Assembly: GCA_015657535.1 (NCBI GenBank)
Contig: JADHZB010001930.1
Span: 1,959-65,958 of the forward strand
Direction: 5' to 3'
DNA from: Nephromyces sp. MM_2019
Taxonomy: Eukaryota; Apicomplexa; Aconoidasida; Nephromycida
Length of the DNA: 64,000 bases
Below are positions 47,501-62,500 of this stretch, piece after piece (position 1 is the first letter of the stretch; the number at the start of each line of letters is the position of its first letter). The translations under genes and the position numbers were made by a program. The notes under the pieces were generated by a model. The model had not been told where the DNA came from. It saw only the letters and a list, made by a program, of their open reading frames with translations, and made no database searches.

Positions 47501-50500
47501 ATAAAGTTCTTTTTTATTTCTGTTATTCAACGCTCTTTTTTACAAGTAAACAGCAAGATTTATCCAAAAACTTATTTATACTTTTTAAGAAATAAAAAAT
47601 ATCCTAAAAAGCTTGGTTTTTTCATTTGATATTTTAACCACTTTTACCAAAAGATGTGTGCAACGTCAAAAGCTTGCAAAAAACTAATAAAAAAAGTTAC
47701 AAGCGTGCGGAAAATCGACATTAGAAAATTTTTAATTGACTTTACACTGCACTTAATCCAATGATGTTAACATTTCCCTCCTAAAATATCTTAAAAAACT
47801 GTGTGTATAACCCTTGATTTTAATGAAAAACTATATATATGCTATCTAAATATTTTTATTTTGCTTCCTTTTAAAGCAAGATTAAGCAGCAGGTATATTT
47901 CAAATATATATTGTTTAAAAAAAGATTAAAAGCAGCAAAAAAAGTTCAAGTTTTAGCCGACTTAAAACGCTTTAATTAATGCAATTTCACGCAAATATCC
48001 TAAATTTTTTTTAATCAAAATAATTCAAAAAGCATGATCTGCACTCTACAAGAGACCTGCTTTAGCCTTTTTTTCTAATTAAAGAGATAAAAAAAAATAT
48101 TTCTAAACAAAAAAGTTTTTTTTCTAGAATTTTAATTAAAATGGCATCAAAAAATATCATTTCAGCTCATACCTGGGCTTGCATAATTAGTATATTCAAC
48201 TCGTTTTTTTGTGATTCTAAATTAAGCTCTAAAAGGTCTTGAAAACTCATTTGAAAAAAATTGACTTCAGGCCTTTCCAACAATTTAAAAAGCAGTTTCC
48301 AATGTCGCTCTTCAAAATAATCGCTTGCCAATTGAGCAATTTTTAAGCTTAAAAAATTGAATTTTTGCATTTCATTGTTTAGTTGCTTCATAGCCTAAAA
48401 AGAAAAAAACTAAAAAAATGCTTTAAAAATTGGTAAAATTGAGCTTAAAATAGTATATTTTATACCAAAAAAACTTGCTATCTTAATTGCAAAAAAAACT
48501 TTCGAGCAATCAAAAAGCTGCATTTGTACGTGTTTCTCTATTATTTATTCAAAAAATAGTTAGCAAGTTTAGTGGCAGCAGGAAAAGGTAAAAAACTGAG
48601 ACTGTGCTTTTTTTAAACTCATCAAATCTTTCTGCGTGCATAAAGTTTGATAAGCACCTCTACTCCTAGGAATTCCGTGTTGCGGCCTTCGAGCTCAGTA
48701 AAAAGCTTCATAAAACTTGATATCTCCTGAAGCCTCTGCAAATGCAATTGAGCAATAAGAAAAATTTCAAAAAAAAGCTTAAATCTGTTAATTTTTGCAA
48801 AAAATTTACTTTTTTTCCACTGAAAATGCCTTTAAAAGAGCTTTTTTCTTGCAATTTTAATGAAAAAAAACCACAAAAAGTCGAAAATACCTGGAAATCC
48901 ACCAATTTCCAAGTCGTGCTCAAAAACTGAGATTTGAAAGCTTCAAATTTTTTGTAAAGACTTTTTACCGGAATCATTAGTTTGAGCAATTTGCGTATCT
49001 TATAAAAATCAGAAATTTCAGGTACGAAAATATCAAAGTAGCTGCAAGTTTTGTGAATCCACTCCAGTTTTTCCTTGGCAATTGAAAATCGCACTTCTGA
49101 AGCTTCTATTAAACTATTAATCTTTTTATCATGAAAGGAATTTTTGCTATCTAGAACTCCCTGGAGACGTCGCAAATCGTCCTTAGAATCTGCAATTGCT
49201 TCTTGTCTCTAAAAAAGTTAAAATATTGAACTTTAATCATAATCAGCGGTATGAAAGAATCAGTAAAATTCATAAAAAAAATCATCTCCAAATAAATATA
49301 TCAAATATTAAATTCTGAAAAAAGAGGGAGAACTTAGGCATGTTAGTGGTAGAAACTGGGGGAGAACATTAGATCTTCACCAATAGTATATTCACCCATA
49401 AACGATCTAGTCTGAGAAAAAGATGAAGCATAAAAAAATGGTGCAAAATCAGTACTTTCAGTAGCTTCAATCTAGCAAAACGCCTAGCATTTCAGTGCAA
49501 AAAGCTCGTCTTTAGGCTAGTTTTTCGCTTATAAAAAGCTGCTTTTTAAAAAACATCGTTAACCTCTGCTTCAGCAACTTTTCGAAGCTTTTTTAGTTGA
49601 TTTTTCATCGTGTCTTTTTTCTTTTGCTTTGCATAAAGCCAGAGAGTTTCCCAAGAATCTTTCAATTTGCTTGAGCTATAGTCACCCCTGGACTCATAAA
49701 CATATTTAAATTCTTCAAGTGCTAGCATTTTCTCACAAAGCAATGCTATTCGCATTTCTGTAACCGTAGAATTTTCTTCAAGCTGCCTAATTTCTGCCTT
49801 CAGAAAGGCTAAGTCCGATATCTTAGCAATGGGTAAAGTCATATTTTTTCTGCAAAAATAAGTTTATATATAAGTTTTATAAATCTTTTACGCATATATG
49901 TTAGATAAACACTTTTTTTCAGACTTTCACTGTAATTACACTCAATTTTGTTCTTATAATAATTCAGGGCTTTTTGAATCTTCCGAGTGTGTGGGATTTT
50001 TGTTGTATAAATTCTTGATAATACTTCTTAATAGCATAAAATCACCAAATTTTAGCGTAAAAAGCTTTTAATTTATCAAGATATTGATGAACATACAAAA
50101 TTTGTCAGTAAGTATTAAAAACTAAACTTTTTCTTTGAAATTTGCTGCAAACACTAACCTAGAAGTCTCAATGTCTTTAAGCAAGGAATTGTAATCTGCT
50201 GCTATAAAGGAATCAAAAACTTGGCAAAAAACCACTTGCCAATCATTTATCTTTTCTTTTGCAGTCTTTAGCATTATAGTCGCATCAAGTTGAACAAAAT
50301 CAATATTATAAATAGGCGGAAAATTCTCAAGAGCATCTGATATCTAAAATACAAAAATATTTTTAGTTCTTTTAGCTGAAAATAAAAATTTTCTTAATAA
50401 ATTTCAAAAGAAATAAAACTAAAAAAAAATTTAAACCCTAAAAAAGGCTTAAAAGAGGATAATTTATACTTTTTAAAAGTAAAATTTCCTAAAAAAAACC

Positions 50501-53500
50501 ATTTTATTCCAAAAAAAACAAGCCACTGTCAAATCAAAATGCTTAAATTGTAGCTTGAATAAAGCTTATTCAAATATTCCAAATACTATGTGTTACATTT
50601 ATAATACCACCACAGGTTAAAATTTCAAATGTCTTTTTTCCAGAAAAAAAAAATCTCCACAAAAATGGCCTTCATTAAGCCCTAACTTCTCTCATAAAAA
50701 GCAATTTTTGTGTGCTTACTTCTTGAAAATTTTGCATTTCGATATCAAAGCATTTTAAACAATCTTCCGAATTAGAGCTAAATAATTCATGAGCGTAAGC
50801 TTTCTTTCGAAGACTCCAAAAGTCATATTGTGTCTCTAATAATTTCCATTTTTCCGAGAGGGCAATAAATTTCTAAATTTAAAAAATCGGGAAAAAACTT
50901 TGACTTTGCACTTTCTTCAACAAGACACTAATTTTTCATCGTTAAAACATTAAATAAAAATTATTGATAGAAAAAAAATAACTTTAAAAATCTACATAAA
51001 TTAAAGTTATAAACCATTTTTATAAAGCTAATTTCTTAGAGAAATGAGACTCAATTTTTCGCTTTTTTTCGGATTTTTTTTTATTTTATCTGAATTTTAA
51101 TAGTTTTTCTTCTGTGGAGTTTTTCACAATATTTTTTTATTAACTCATGCTAATTTTTTTAAACTCGCTGCATATAGTAGCTTTTTTTTTAAAACAAAAA
51201 TGAGCACATAGAAAATTCCTCCCTTTCAATTTATGTATTACTACAAAAAAAATTTTATTTCTTAAATCACCCTCTTATGATTTTTCTGCTTTTTTAATTA
51301 TGAAAAGTCGTTCTTTTTTTTTCTAATTCATTCCTTAATGCATGCCAAAGTTCCCCAGATTTTTAAATAAATAACTCGCACCAAATATTTTTTATGAAAA
51401 GCGAAATTATAAGCTTTAAAAAAACGAAGATTAACCAGAAAGGGTTAAAATTTTCAGAATATAAAATCGCGACAGGGCCACTTTTTTTTATTATAACCTG
51501 ATGTGTGTTCCATATTACATTATGCAAGGCTTCAGAGGCTTTTATAATTTCCGGCCGTTGCGAAACCACCGAATAAAAATTTTCGCCTATATAATGATTA
51601 GTCTCTTCTTCCTTTTTAGATGCTGCCTTCAAAGAAAAATTGCTGCAAAAAAAAACAAAGATATTGCAATCAACTTAGATTTAAGAATATTAAATTTTTT
51701 TTCAAAAAATCGCTACTTTTAAAATAAGCTTTTTTAGGCATTTTATACTATTTAAAGCCTTTTTAAGCTGGTAGATTACACAACAAAAAAAGAGAACAAA
51801 GCATTTTTGGCGCATTTTGTTTTAGAGTAAATAATAATCACATTTTATTTCTTTTACTGTCATTAATTTTATGCGAAAATTTGCAGCACCTTTTTTGAAA
51901 AAAATTTAGTTCGCTCAGTGAAATGCTCCCTAGAATTAATTCAAAGGTTTTAGTGCTTAGCAATGTAAAGATTTAAGAGAAAAAAAAATCTTGACACTAT
52001 CAAGTAACATAATAGTTTATAGCACTGCAGATTTTCACATCAAAGTTTACCAATAAAAAAAATAATTCTTTAATTTCTCTAAAAGAATTTAATATATTCC
52101 CAATGGTTATACCTTTCGTAGTTACTAGCCCAGAAAGTAAATGAGGCAGCCGTATGTACTATATTTTTGGAGAAAGCAGACAGGCAGCCAAATATACGGC
52201 TTATTCTACTATTCAAAAGCATACGTTGCTGTTGAGAACTTGAGTCATCAACTAGCTTAAATAATGCTTTTGAATTGAATGCGATGTTGCTGTAACTCTC
52301 AAGCATTATTTGAAAGTTTGTTAGCCCTAAAGAGGTTGCAAAAAAATATATGCAGCAAATTAGACTGCAATTTTTTGAATTAGTCTTGAAAAAATACCTC
52401 TATACTTGGATTACACACACACAAGGAAAAAAAAAATTTTTACTTTTGATATAATTAAAAGTTTTTAGAGCGCAAGATTTTTCTTTAATCCTTGTTTTAA
52501 AACTTTTATGACTAAAATTTTTGGGAAATATATCTTCAGTAGCTGTCGGTAGCTTCAATCTATAGATTATGCTTCGTTGAGAGTTTGAAAATTTCCAATG
52601 CAAAGCTTTAGAATTACCTTTAAGAACCAAATTTGCTATGGCAGTTGAGATTTTATCTATCCAAAAACCATGAAAATTAGATAAAACTTGTGATTCTAGC
52701 TTGTTAGTTGCAAAAAGTATGTGCTCCATCTTCAAAATCAAATTAGGAATTTGGCGATACTTTTTCATCAAACTGGTTGCCACAATACTTCGGTAATCCT
52801 CTAAAAAGTTATATAAGGCCTTTGGAAAAAACAAAATTAAGCAATTATAAGCAATTCTAAAGGTTTTTAAAAAATTTCTTAAAAGTTTCAAGTTGATTAA
52901 AGCGTGTGTTTCTAAAGGCTTAATCGCTAGCTTAAATTTACGTGGCCTCGTTAAAGGCGGGTTTATCAGTTTATTTTTTAGTATATTTGAGATTTTTTTT
53001 TAACTTTTAAAAATTCTTGGTTCCAAAAAACATATAATCAAAACTATAATCTTGCGGTGCATTTCTGTGAAAATTTCTTGTATTCTTTAGGAATTAAAAT
53101 ATTCAAGGCCAATAAAATTTGTTTTTGCAAGGTTTTATTCAAAAACTTAGGGTTTTTACATCAGTTTCATGTTTACAACATTTTGGTATATACGTAGGAA
53201 TATTTTTAATCAAAAAAGATGTAAAGCAGCATATTTCAAAGAAATATTTAGATCTTCAATATAAAAGATGAAACAGCAAATAACGATTAATAGTCACTGT
53301 AAACATTATGATTATTTAAATCTTTTTTTTGTTAAAATGGCTTTATAGAAAATTTGCTTATATTGCAATGATTCTTTAAATGAAGCTTTTTTGCGCTTTA
53401 AATTTGCATCATCATTGAGAATTATTTGCATTGAATTTGAAACAAATTGTAGCTCCTTGTGGTACTTCCTATCCTTCCTTGACATTAAGTCTTTTTGCTA

Positions 53501-56500
53501 TATAAGCTTATCATTTATAATAAACTATCTCATTGGAGCAAATTCTCTTTGCGTAGAAGCATTTTATACGTCTCAAATAATACAAAGATAGCAATAGAAC
53601 TTCACTCTTTTTTTTCTTACCTCAACAGAATCAAAAGTTTCCAAATCATTGCAATTTTGCTCACCATAGTAGCAAATAAGGTTACTAGTCTTTATTAAAT
53701 CAATTATTTTACCAACCGCCTGAATATTTTTCTGAAGGTTTCCCTTCAGTTCATTAATCCAGTTGAAGGCTTCAGTAACCTTTTCAAGAGCCTCTGTGGA
53801 TGCTAAAGAGTTCCAAGTAACAGATTTAATCCTTTTGCTTAACCTTCACATAAAAAAAAAATATAGAAGATTCAAAGCGCGAATTTTGGAGTCTAGAAAA
53901 AAACTAGTTTTATGTTTATCTATAGTAGACTAAAAAATTCTTTCCTTTACAAGTGTTTAGATCTCTTTAGCAAAAAAAAACCGAATATTATTGATGGGTT
54001 TTAAGGACCTAGGTAAAATACTAACAATCAACCTTTCAATATTACATAATATTACAATTTCTAGATAATATATTGATAAATTGGCTATTTTTTTAATAAA
54101 TGCATGACAAAAAGGGCAAGAAATGGAAGAAGTGCGGGGAGCGTAAGAAGCTACCAAATAATAAAGAAAACATTAAATTAGGTCTAAAGTTATTAGTAAG
54201 AATGATTTTGTAGGTAATTCTAATGTTGTTGAAAGGTTTAAGAGTGAATTATTCAGGGTGGCACAGGCATCTGCTATATGGATCCTTTTTTGGGACAAGT
54301 TCTCCCTTTAAAATGAAACTTCATTTTCTGTAACGCTAACCGTATTTTTGCACTTATTAACGCAAAGAATAGCTGCAAAAAATATGATATTTTAGTGAGG
54401 TAAAAGCTGGCTTTTTTTCCAAAAAGTGTGGAACTCTCCAGATGCAGAGAATAGAAACCTCTTTTTTTCCTACTGGAGTATTAGTAGTAGATGATTTCGT
54501 GCAGTAATTGTTTCATCGCTTAAAGATTCCTGCCCAACTGAGAGAAACAACTCTAATAAGAGCTAGAAAAAGAGTTCTTACCTGTGCAAACCTTCAAAAT
54601 TGCTTGAGAAAAAGATACTTTCGAGAGGCGAAGATTGTCGGCTAACCTTCAAGTATCGGTTTAATACTTCTCTGGCAGTATTGTATGCCGTTACTAGGGT
54701 CTCCTACAGTTAATGGGTCATGAAAGTGACATTTCGCTGGGCAGTCTTTCAAGTGGAATCATTTTCAATTTCTAATTTAAGCGGATAATTCCACGAGATT
54801 TGTGAGGCCAACATAATTAAGTGCACCAACATGCGTCCCGAAGTATAAAACAGTTATTTGTTTATGATTTAACGCAGCTTATTAGATAGCATAGTTTAGT
54901 GATTTCTATTATACTGAAAAATGATGGTAACCCATCGGTACCAAAGCTTGCTTCTTGGTAATTCACTGATGAAATGCAGCAACAAATATATGAAGTTTTT
55001 TTCACAAAGGATTCTGCACGTAATTCTTCCTTACTTTTCGTAAGAGGATGCTGAGATAAGAACTTTGAAACCGCGCATACCCTAAATTGTTGATTGCCTT
55101 GATTTCACGCTCGAAGACCCACAAAGCCAGGGGCCAAGGAGCCTCAAGTGACCTAGCTGTAGCAGCGTTTTCTTGTATGATCTGGTCATTTAATTTAGCT
55201 AAGAGCTTGTTTTCCGCATACTCCTAAAAGAGAAAAGAAAACTCTTTTGGCTGAATTTTGTTAAACGCACTCTCTGAGGTTGAAAGGTTCATTGCAAATG
55301 CATCTTATTAATTCCGTGACCTATGTTACACGCAGCGAGGATATTTCAAGCATTAAAGATAGCGCGCATAGCCTAAACCTGTGGATGCCTGCCTATAAAA
55401 CATCATTTTCAACCCCAGAAAATACCATTATATACCGCTAGCAGGCACGATACTTGCAAGCAGCAATTAAGGAATGTTTAAAAGCACTTTTTCTGGCATT
55501 AAAGTGGTTACCCAAAAAGTTAAATGGAAATCTGCAAACTATTTTTGGTGTATGAGCTCTGTGCTCCCCTCGCAGGTGGCATTCTTGCACCATAATGACC
55601 TATTAATCACACTTTGTTCCAATGAAAAACTCGTGGACAACGCGTGAGATAACTCTAAATAAAACTCTTGCAGCGAAGCTTGCACAACTAATATGCTACT
55701 CATGAATGGCACTTTTTCAATAGCTCCTTTCAGAGATTTTTTTGTAGAGCTTTTCCGCTATTCTACAACTAGTGGCGATCCTTCTTTGCTAATAGCTATA
55801 ACTTTTTTTTCAGAAAACGATTTGCATGACACGTTCTGAATGCTTAGTCTACTCCATAGCTTTCGCTCAAACGAATTGATTAATGAAATTTTCACATATA
55901 GTAACAGTTTTTCCAGCGTTGATATTTTTGTGTAGTCCCACGGGGTAAAGCCTGCCTAAACTACTGCGAAGCTCAAAGTAGAACATTGAAGCAATATTAT
56001 AACGTAAAAATTTATAGTGTAATATAAAAGCAGCATTTTCGACGGAAAAAACATAGAAATCGGGAAGGTATTCTCCTTTTTTTATAATGTTCTTGGAGTA
56101 AATTGGTGCTTTCCATGCTCTTCGTAGATGCCGGCGATGCCATTGAAGTGCTTTACTAGTTATGAGAGCAGCATTGGTCGTAACAGGAACATTGAAACTC
56201 AATGGATACACTTGAATTATTCCCGTAGTTATACAGATGTTGATTCGAAAAAAAGCAATTTGTTCACCCATGAGGCTATTATGGCTGGAGGAATAATTCT
56301 CTAAACGATACTAGTCCTAAGAAAAGTCATCATAGAGTATATTTCAGATTACCTGCCACTTTGTCAAACTGCTTAGGTTAGAGTCTTCAACTTCTCGCAA
56401 GAATCCTCGGATTTCCTTGCATGCCTCACAAATTTCTACGGAGGACAGCAATAAATTACAATTTTCTATTAAGTGCAGCGGTTTTAGCAGGGTGGAAGTA

Positions 56501-59500
56501 ACCATTCTGTTTAGCTGTAGCAGAGCGGCTGCTGGAGGCTTTGTTTTGGTTGTTGTACCAGAACTTTTTTTTGAGGAGAGGAATCTTCTAAAGCCATTTA
56601 TCTCTGTGCCTAATCGTAAAAAATATTATATATGTGATGAAATTCCAGCGAAAAGTCTATTTCCGATTATTCCTGGTAGATTTTTGCCACACGTTACTAT
56701 ACGGCAGCAATCTACAGGAAATATTCAAAGTAAAATACTCTTTAAAGAAAAGACAGCATTAAACAAAATGTATAGCCTGTTGCAAAGTAGTTATATAATG
56801 TTCATGGATTTCTTGATTATTCGTAATGATTTTTACTTTTGTGTCATGTGTTACTGTTCCATCCCATTTAGCTGCAGGTATCCGTAGCGCGAAAAAATTA
56901 AAGGTATACACTTGATTTCTAGCTTGTGGCCATTGCAGCTATGCTTCTATTTGACGAATCCAAGCTTGAAAGCGCATCAATTTCCTCATATAATTTACCA
57001 TGTACTTCGCAAATACTTGGTAAATTTCTCGTCTCGCATTAAACATTGTTGGGGACAGCTCTTTGCTCAGAAATTTTTGAAAGAGCATTACTAAAACTAG
57101 AATATTAGCCCGTTACAAAAACAGGAAAAAACTTTATCTTGATAAGCAAGTATGATCAATGATGACACTACTTTTCATAGTATATATATTGATAGATTGT
57201 AGCTCTTGTAAGCAGTGCTACCAGTTATATAGTAAAGAACCCTTTTTCATGGAGACACACTGAAAAACTACTAGACGTATAGATTATCAGTAAAAAACGA
57301 AATTTAAATGAGTTAAAAGCCGAATTTTTATTTGCAACAGCAAATTTTCTTTTATTGAATATACAAAAAATGACTACAAATACCTATTAGAGTGGCTATC
57401 CTCTGGGTAATTGCAATGGGAATGTCGCTGACATGCGTTATTTCTTTCAATAAAAGATATTTTTCTAGTAGTATTAACGCATCAGCGGAAAATGATGGGT
57501 TTTCTATTTCTGTTAATATGAGCTCTTCCATGTCCCGAAGGAGAGAATTCGAAGTAAAGATAATTTTTTCTGCATTTGCTGTCATATTCTGAGCAAACTT
57601 CTCGTCGAAAAACCAGACCTGGCATTCATAGACCGTGTTTTTAAGTTCCTAACGAAAAAGGTTGATTTTACGCATGTTTCGCCTTTTTTTTATGATCAAA
57701 ATATTCGGAAGAACTTGCTCATTCGCAAATTCGGTTCAAAATATGATGAATTCGCTTGAAGCTGCCGCGCAAGTCTTCAAAATATAAAGTAGAAAAATTG
57801 GTTCCATTGTTTATATACACATCTGTATAAATTAGTTTATTAAGTCTGCACTAAAGGTTTTTTCTACAGCTTATACCATTTTTGGATTTTCCGGCACTTT
57901 TTTTTAAAACCAAAAATTGAAAATTTCAAAACACAGAAATATACTATTATCACTTGTTCAAATCAGGATTAGACTTTTTCTATAATTGAAATACCTTTCT
58001 GTATAAAACTGAGGCTACTATCATGAATAAAAAATTAAAGAGTATAGAAGACTATCGCAGAAAACCTTTTCTCAAGTAGATTCATAGGGCTTTGAGTCTA
58101 CTTAAAGTTTTTTCTCACATCACTTAAAAAGATGTAAAATTATTAAAGCCAAGCGTTTAAATTTTGAATTTATTCCTAGCGAAAGATAAAAAATTGTTTT
58201 TATTTGGTAAAATTAAAGCTAATTCAATATTGCTTGATACTACTCTGCATTTCCTACCATTTTTTTTCGTAGGAATGCAAAACCAGTTTTTAACAAAGTA
58301 CGTAAAACCCAACATATCCATCAATGTTTAATAAATACCCCCATTTTATTTAAGCTGAATTTTATGTTTTGCCATTGTTTATTCTCAATACTGATTACCT
58401 CATATTTTTCTGTTAACTTAATCAAATTTTGTCGATTCTTTGCAATACTTATTATATCTACGGTTATCACTCTCCGGTAGAGCTCCAACCTTTTTACAAT
58501 ATCGGTAAGAAAATCTAGAGCATATTTCATATAATTTGAGTGGCTCATTATTAAAGAAAGCTCTTCTTTCCATCTGCAGGAGTAAACAATTTTGGATAGT
58601 TTTATTTGAGTTGCGTAGCAGTTTCAATTAGAGAATTCGCTCTTAATTTTGCTGCATTTTTAGCTAAAAGGATAATTAGTTTGTTATACTTGGTGCAAAA
58701 AGCATTAAAAACGGCTTTCAATCTCATTTTTGGCTCGAAATTTACTCCAAAACAACAAGAAAAAAAAATATTTTCTGAAGATTTTTCTTCTGATGCAGAA
58801 AAAATGAAACAGCTAATTTAGCGCTACTTTTTATTTTTCTAGCGATTAACACATCTTCAGTAAATAAAATATATGACATATTATATTATAATTTATATTT
58901 CAAGTTGGTTTTCAATTTCAGCTGCTCTATATATTATATAAAACTAATAGTTATTTCCTAAGTACACACAAGCCTTGAAAGATTATGATTTTTTAATTTT
59001 ATTGCTAGGCATTGCGCCTTGCAAAAAAGCTCTTTTTTTCTTGTTTTGTGTTAGTAAATTAAACATTTTTTTAATTTATAAGGATTCTTTTTAAACAACT
59101 TTTCAACAGATGATGAAACTTATAGGACTTGCTACAAAATTTTTTGAAAACTCCAGATTCTCGCCTAGAAAAAGAATTTCAAGCAAAAACACCTTTTCTA
59201 AATCACCTGAATATTTCTTTTGGAGCTACTGAAAACGTCATATTATTTAATGAAGTTTCCCATGTAGTTAAACAGTTTTTCGAAAACTTGATAAGAAGCA
59301 ATAAATCGGATTCCCCCTCCAGAAGCTGTTTTAAATCTAATTTTTCCTTGATTTTATGAATTATCTACATAAAAAAATAAAAAACGGGGAAAGTAATATT
59401 TTTTTATTCATATGAATGAAGTTTTTCAAACAGCTCAACTTAAAGCAGTTAAATAGTAAAAAAAAAGTTTTTTCTATATTAAAAGGTTCGCATATTCTGA

Positions 59501-62500
59501 GTAATTTTGAAAAACAGTTTCACCTGAATAATAGTGCTTTTTAATAAACTGCCAAAGGAATCTGCTCCCAAAATTTTTGCAGATATTTCAGTTATATGCC
59601 TTAAAAAAATGAAAAACTCCTGTATATAGTCGACTAATTCTGTGAGTGAACCGTTATTAATTCTGGAAATATTCCTGGAGTAGAAAAAATTTTTTTTATC
59701 AAAAAATTCCGTTTCAAAAAAGCCTAGCTATACTTTTATACCCTTAATTTTTGTATCATAAAGACTATTAAATTCATATTCCTTTTTGCAAATTTTTAGA
59801 GAATATATTTTAAAGTATTTGCAAATGATTGGTTAAATGAGAGCTTTATAAAAATTCAATGCTTTAAAAAATTAAAAATTCAGAGTGAAAAACCTTTTTT
59901 ACCAAAACCGAATTCTATTGAAAACACTGTATAATAATTGCTTTATCTGCTTTTTCAAAACTATTTGTGAATAAAACAAAAACCCCCTATTTCTGGGATA
60001 TAAATGAATTTTTTAGAAAATTGCAAAGCGCTGGCCTACGTCTTTAAAAGCACTTAAAATCTGTTTAATTTGCAGCACACGTAGTAGCAATACTCTTAAA
60101 AAATTCTTTTTGTCACTTTTTTGTTATTTTTAATAAATAAAATATTTTTTTATAGTTTTAGTAATTTAATATATAAACTCAAGATTATTCGGCTATCAAA
60201 ATTCTTTGTGTGCCATAAAGATATCTTTAATCTTGGAATTTAACTTGTAAAAAGTGCAGCATTCTTGAGTTTGAATAGTGGGGTAAATAATTCACTCTTT
60301 CGTACAATATTTTACTTAAAGAGTTTTCTTTGCAAACGGATTTATTTCAAAATAATTGGAATTTAAGCATCTCAAACAACACTTTTTGCAGCAACTTTTA
60401 GCCAAAAATTCCGCATTTTCATAGTTTTTACAAGCTTATAAAATTTTTTTTAATAAATTTTGAATTTTCGTATTTTTATATACCCTCTTAAATAGTTTAG
60501 CAGCTTAAACTTATTATTAGCTTCAAAATAAAAATGTTTAAGTTCCTTAAAAGTTTCTTCAAATAGCTCCTCTTCATAACGTAGCGTCATACTCTTTTTT
60601 TTGGGAGTAACCGTGTTTTTTCCGTAAAATTCAAATCCGCTTTCAAAATCTGGAAAGTACTGAACTAAATTTTCATAAGCTGCACCTAGTGCAAAGCTCC
60701 TGAAAACAAGTTAAAATTTTCCTAGCATGCGTTTTGCTATATCATCAACAAATAGCCACCATAATTTATTGGAAAATATAATATAAGCCTTGAGTAGTAA
60801 ATCCAGCAATCAAAACTAACTGATTAAAGGAAAATATCTCCACAAAAAAAATTTTTTTTTCAGAAAAGAAATTAAAAATAGTAAAGTGTTTTAAAAAAGC
60901 CTGAAGATTTAAATCTTTATTTAAAATCTTGCAAGCATTTCATCAAAAAAAATACTGTAAAGAATAGCGGCGTATCTTAAGCAGCCAAAAATGCATTTAT
61001 ACTTTTTTTTCCCATTAAAAACCCTAAACCCTAAACTCCAAAGCCTAGATTAGTTTGAAATTCCTTTAAATTTCCTGCAATAAAATTTTTTCCAAACCTT
61101 TCCCTCCAGAAGATTATTTCATCTAAAGGCCCATTTCCTTTTTTTCTTCTGGATAACTCTTTTTCTATAATATCTGCTATTATCTAACATAAAAAAATAT
61201 ATATTTGCGTTGTTTTATCTTTTTTGCAAAAAAAATGTACATTTTTTACAACAGATTTTTTAGGCCTATTATTCAAGCCTCCTAGTACTATAATTTGTTC
61301 ACGCTATTTTTATCATAAAGTGTTAAATTTTATCTAGACACTTTTCCTTTCCAAAATTCCTCATTCAAATTTTGAAACTAACGCAACGTATAGCCTTTTT
61401 TTCTAAAGAAATTTTTTAACATTTTATTACTTAAAAGTAACAAAAACAAAATTTCATATTTTTCATAAGAGAATAAAACATTTTTAAGCTAAAGCCTCAA
61501 AAAATAAATTTTCTTAGTAAATCTGATAAAGTTTTTAGGTATTTCCATTTAATAGAGTTTAAAACTGTTTTTTAGTTAGCAAAAAAAATCACCTTTGTAT
61601 TTTTTACAGAATTTTCAACGATGCTCTGATGGCTTTTTTTATTTATGATTTCAATATTCGGAAAACTTTGTTCTCTCAATGTTTGTTTGTAAAAGCCAGC
61701 GTAAGAAGCTTTCATCTTTCTAAAATTATGCGTCAATTGCCTACAAAATTTTTTTAAATTTACAACGGAGGAACTGCTAAAATCAGTGAGCATCTGTCTC
61801 TTTAAAAATGCTTTATTGTATTCTATGTTGCCATTGACTTTTATGAGCTTCTGCAAGGCAATCCAAGGGGATAACTTAGCTTTTCGCTTTGCTGTTACAA
61901 CTAACGTTTTTTTTTGTTTATTCTGTAAACAACAAATTGTACGCTCCTTTTTTATTGAAAGCAATAAAAACAAAAAAACTTTTCTAAAAACTTCAAATGC
62001 ATCAAGTCATGCCCCTAAAACTTTATTTGCTTAAATTGATTTCTTCGAAATTTTCAGTGGCATAACTTGAAGCATCTTTAAATCAATAAAACCGTGCCCT
62101 AAAATAATTCTATAAACAAAATAGCTTATATAAATTAAAGCCGCCATTAAATATTTTTATAAATAAGGTGCATAAATATACTTTAATTTACACATAAAAG
62201 CGCCAACAAAAAATAATGGGTTGCTAATTGCAGCTTTTCAGTTTCATCTCAGCGATATTTTCAAGATTATTTTAGCATTTTTAAGTTCATCCTGCTTGAG
62301 GTTATTAATTATAGAAATAATAACCTGATAATTTGTTTCTTCAATCAGGGAACTTTTTCGTGTCATAATTTTTAGAATTGGATAGTAGACTCTGCTTATT
62401 AGTAGTATTAAGTCTAGGCTATACTCCGGGCTTATAGAGCCGATTAAAATGTTTTCGGCTTGCTTATAAAACAATTTTTCAATATTCGCCACATCAAAGC

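Noticed and set aside
56610..57383. Two overlapping coding-like minus-strand frames near 56.9-57.1 kb ([22 protein letters not shown])
   Set aside because: Exons 57648-57384 and 56609-56353 complete a split Gly codon directly; neither frame has phase-compatible splice sites.
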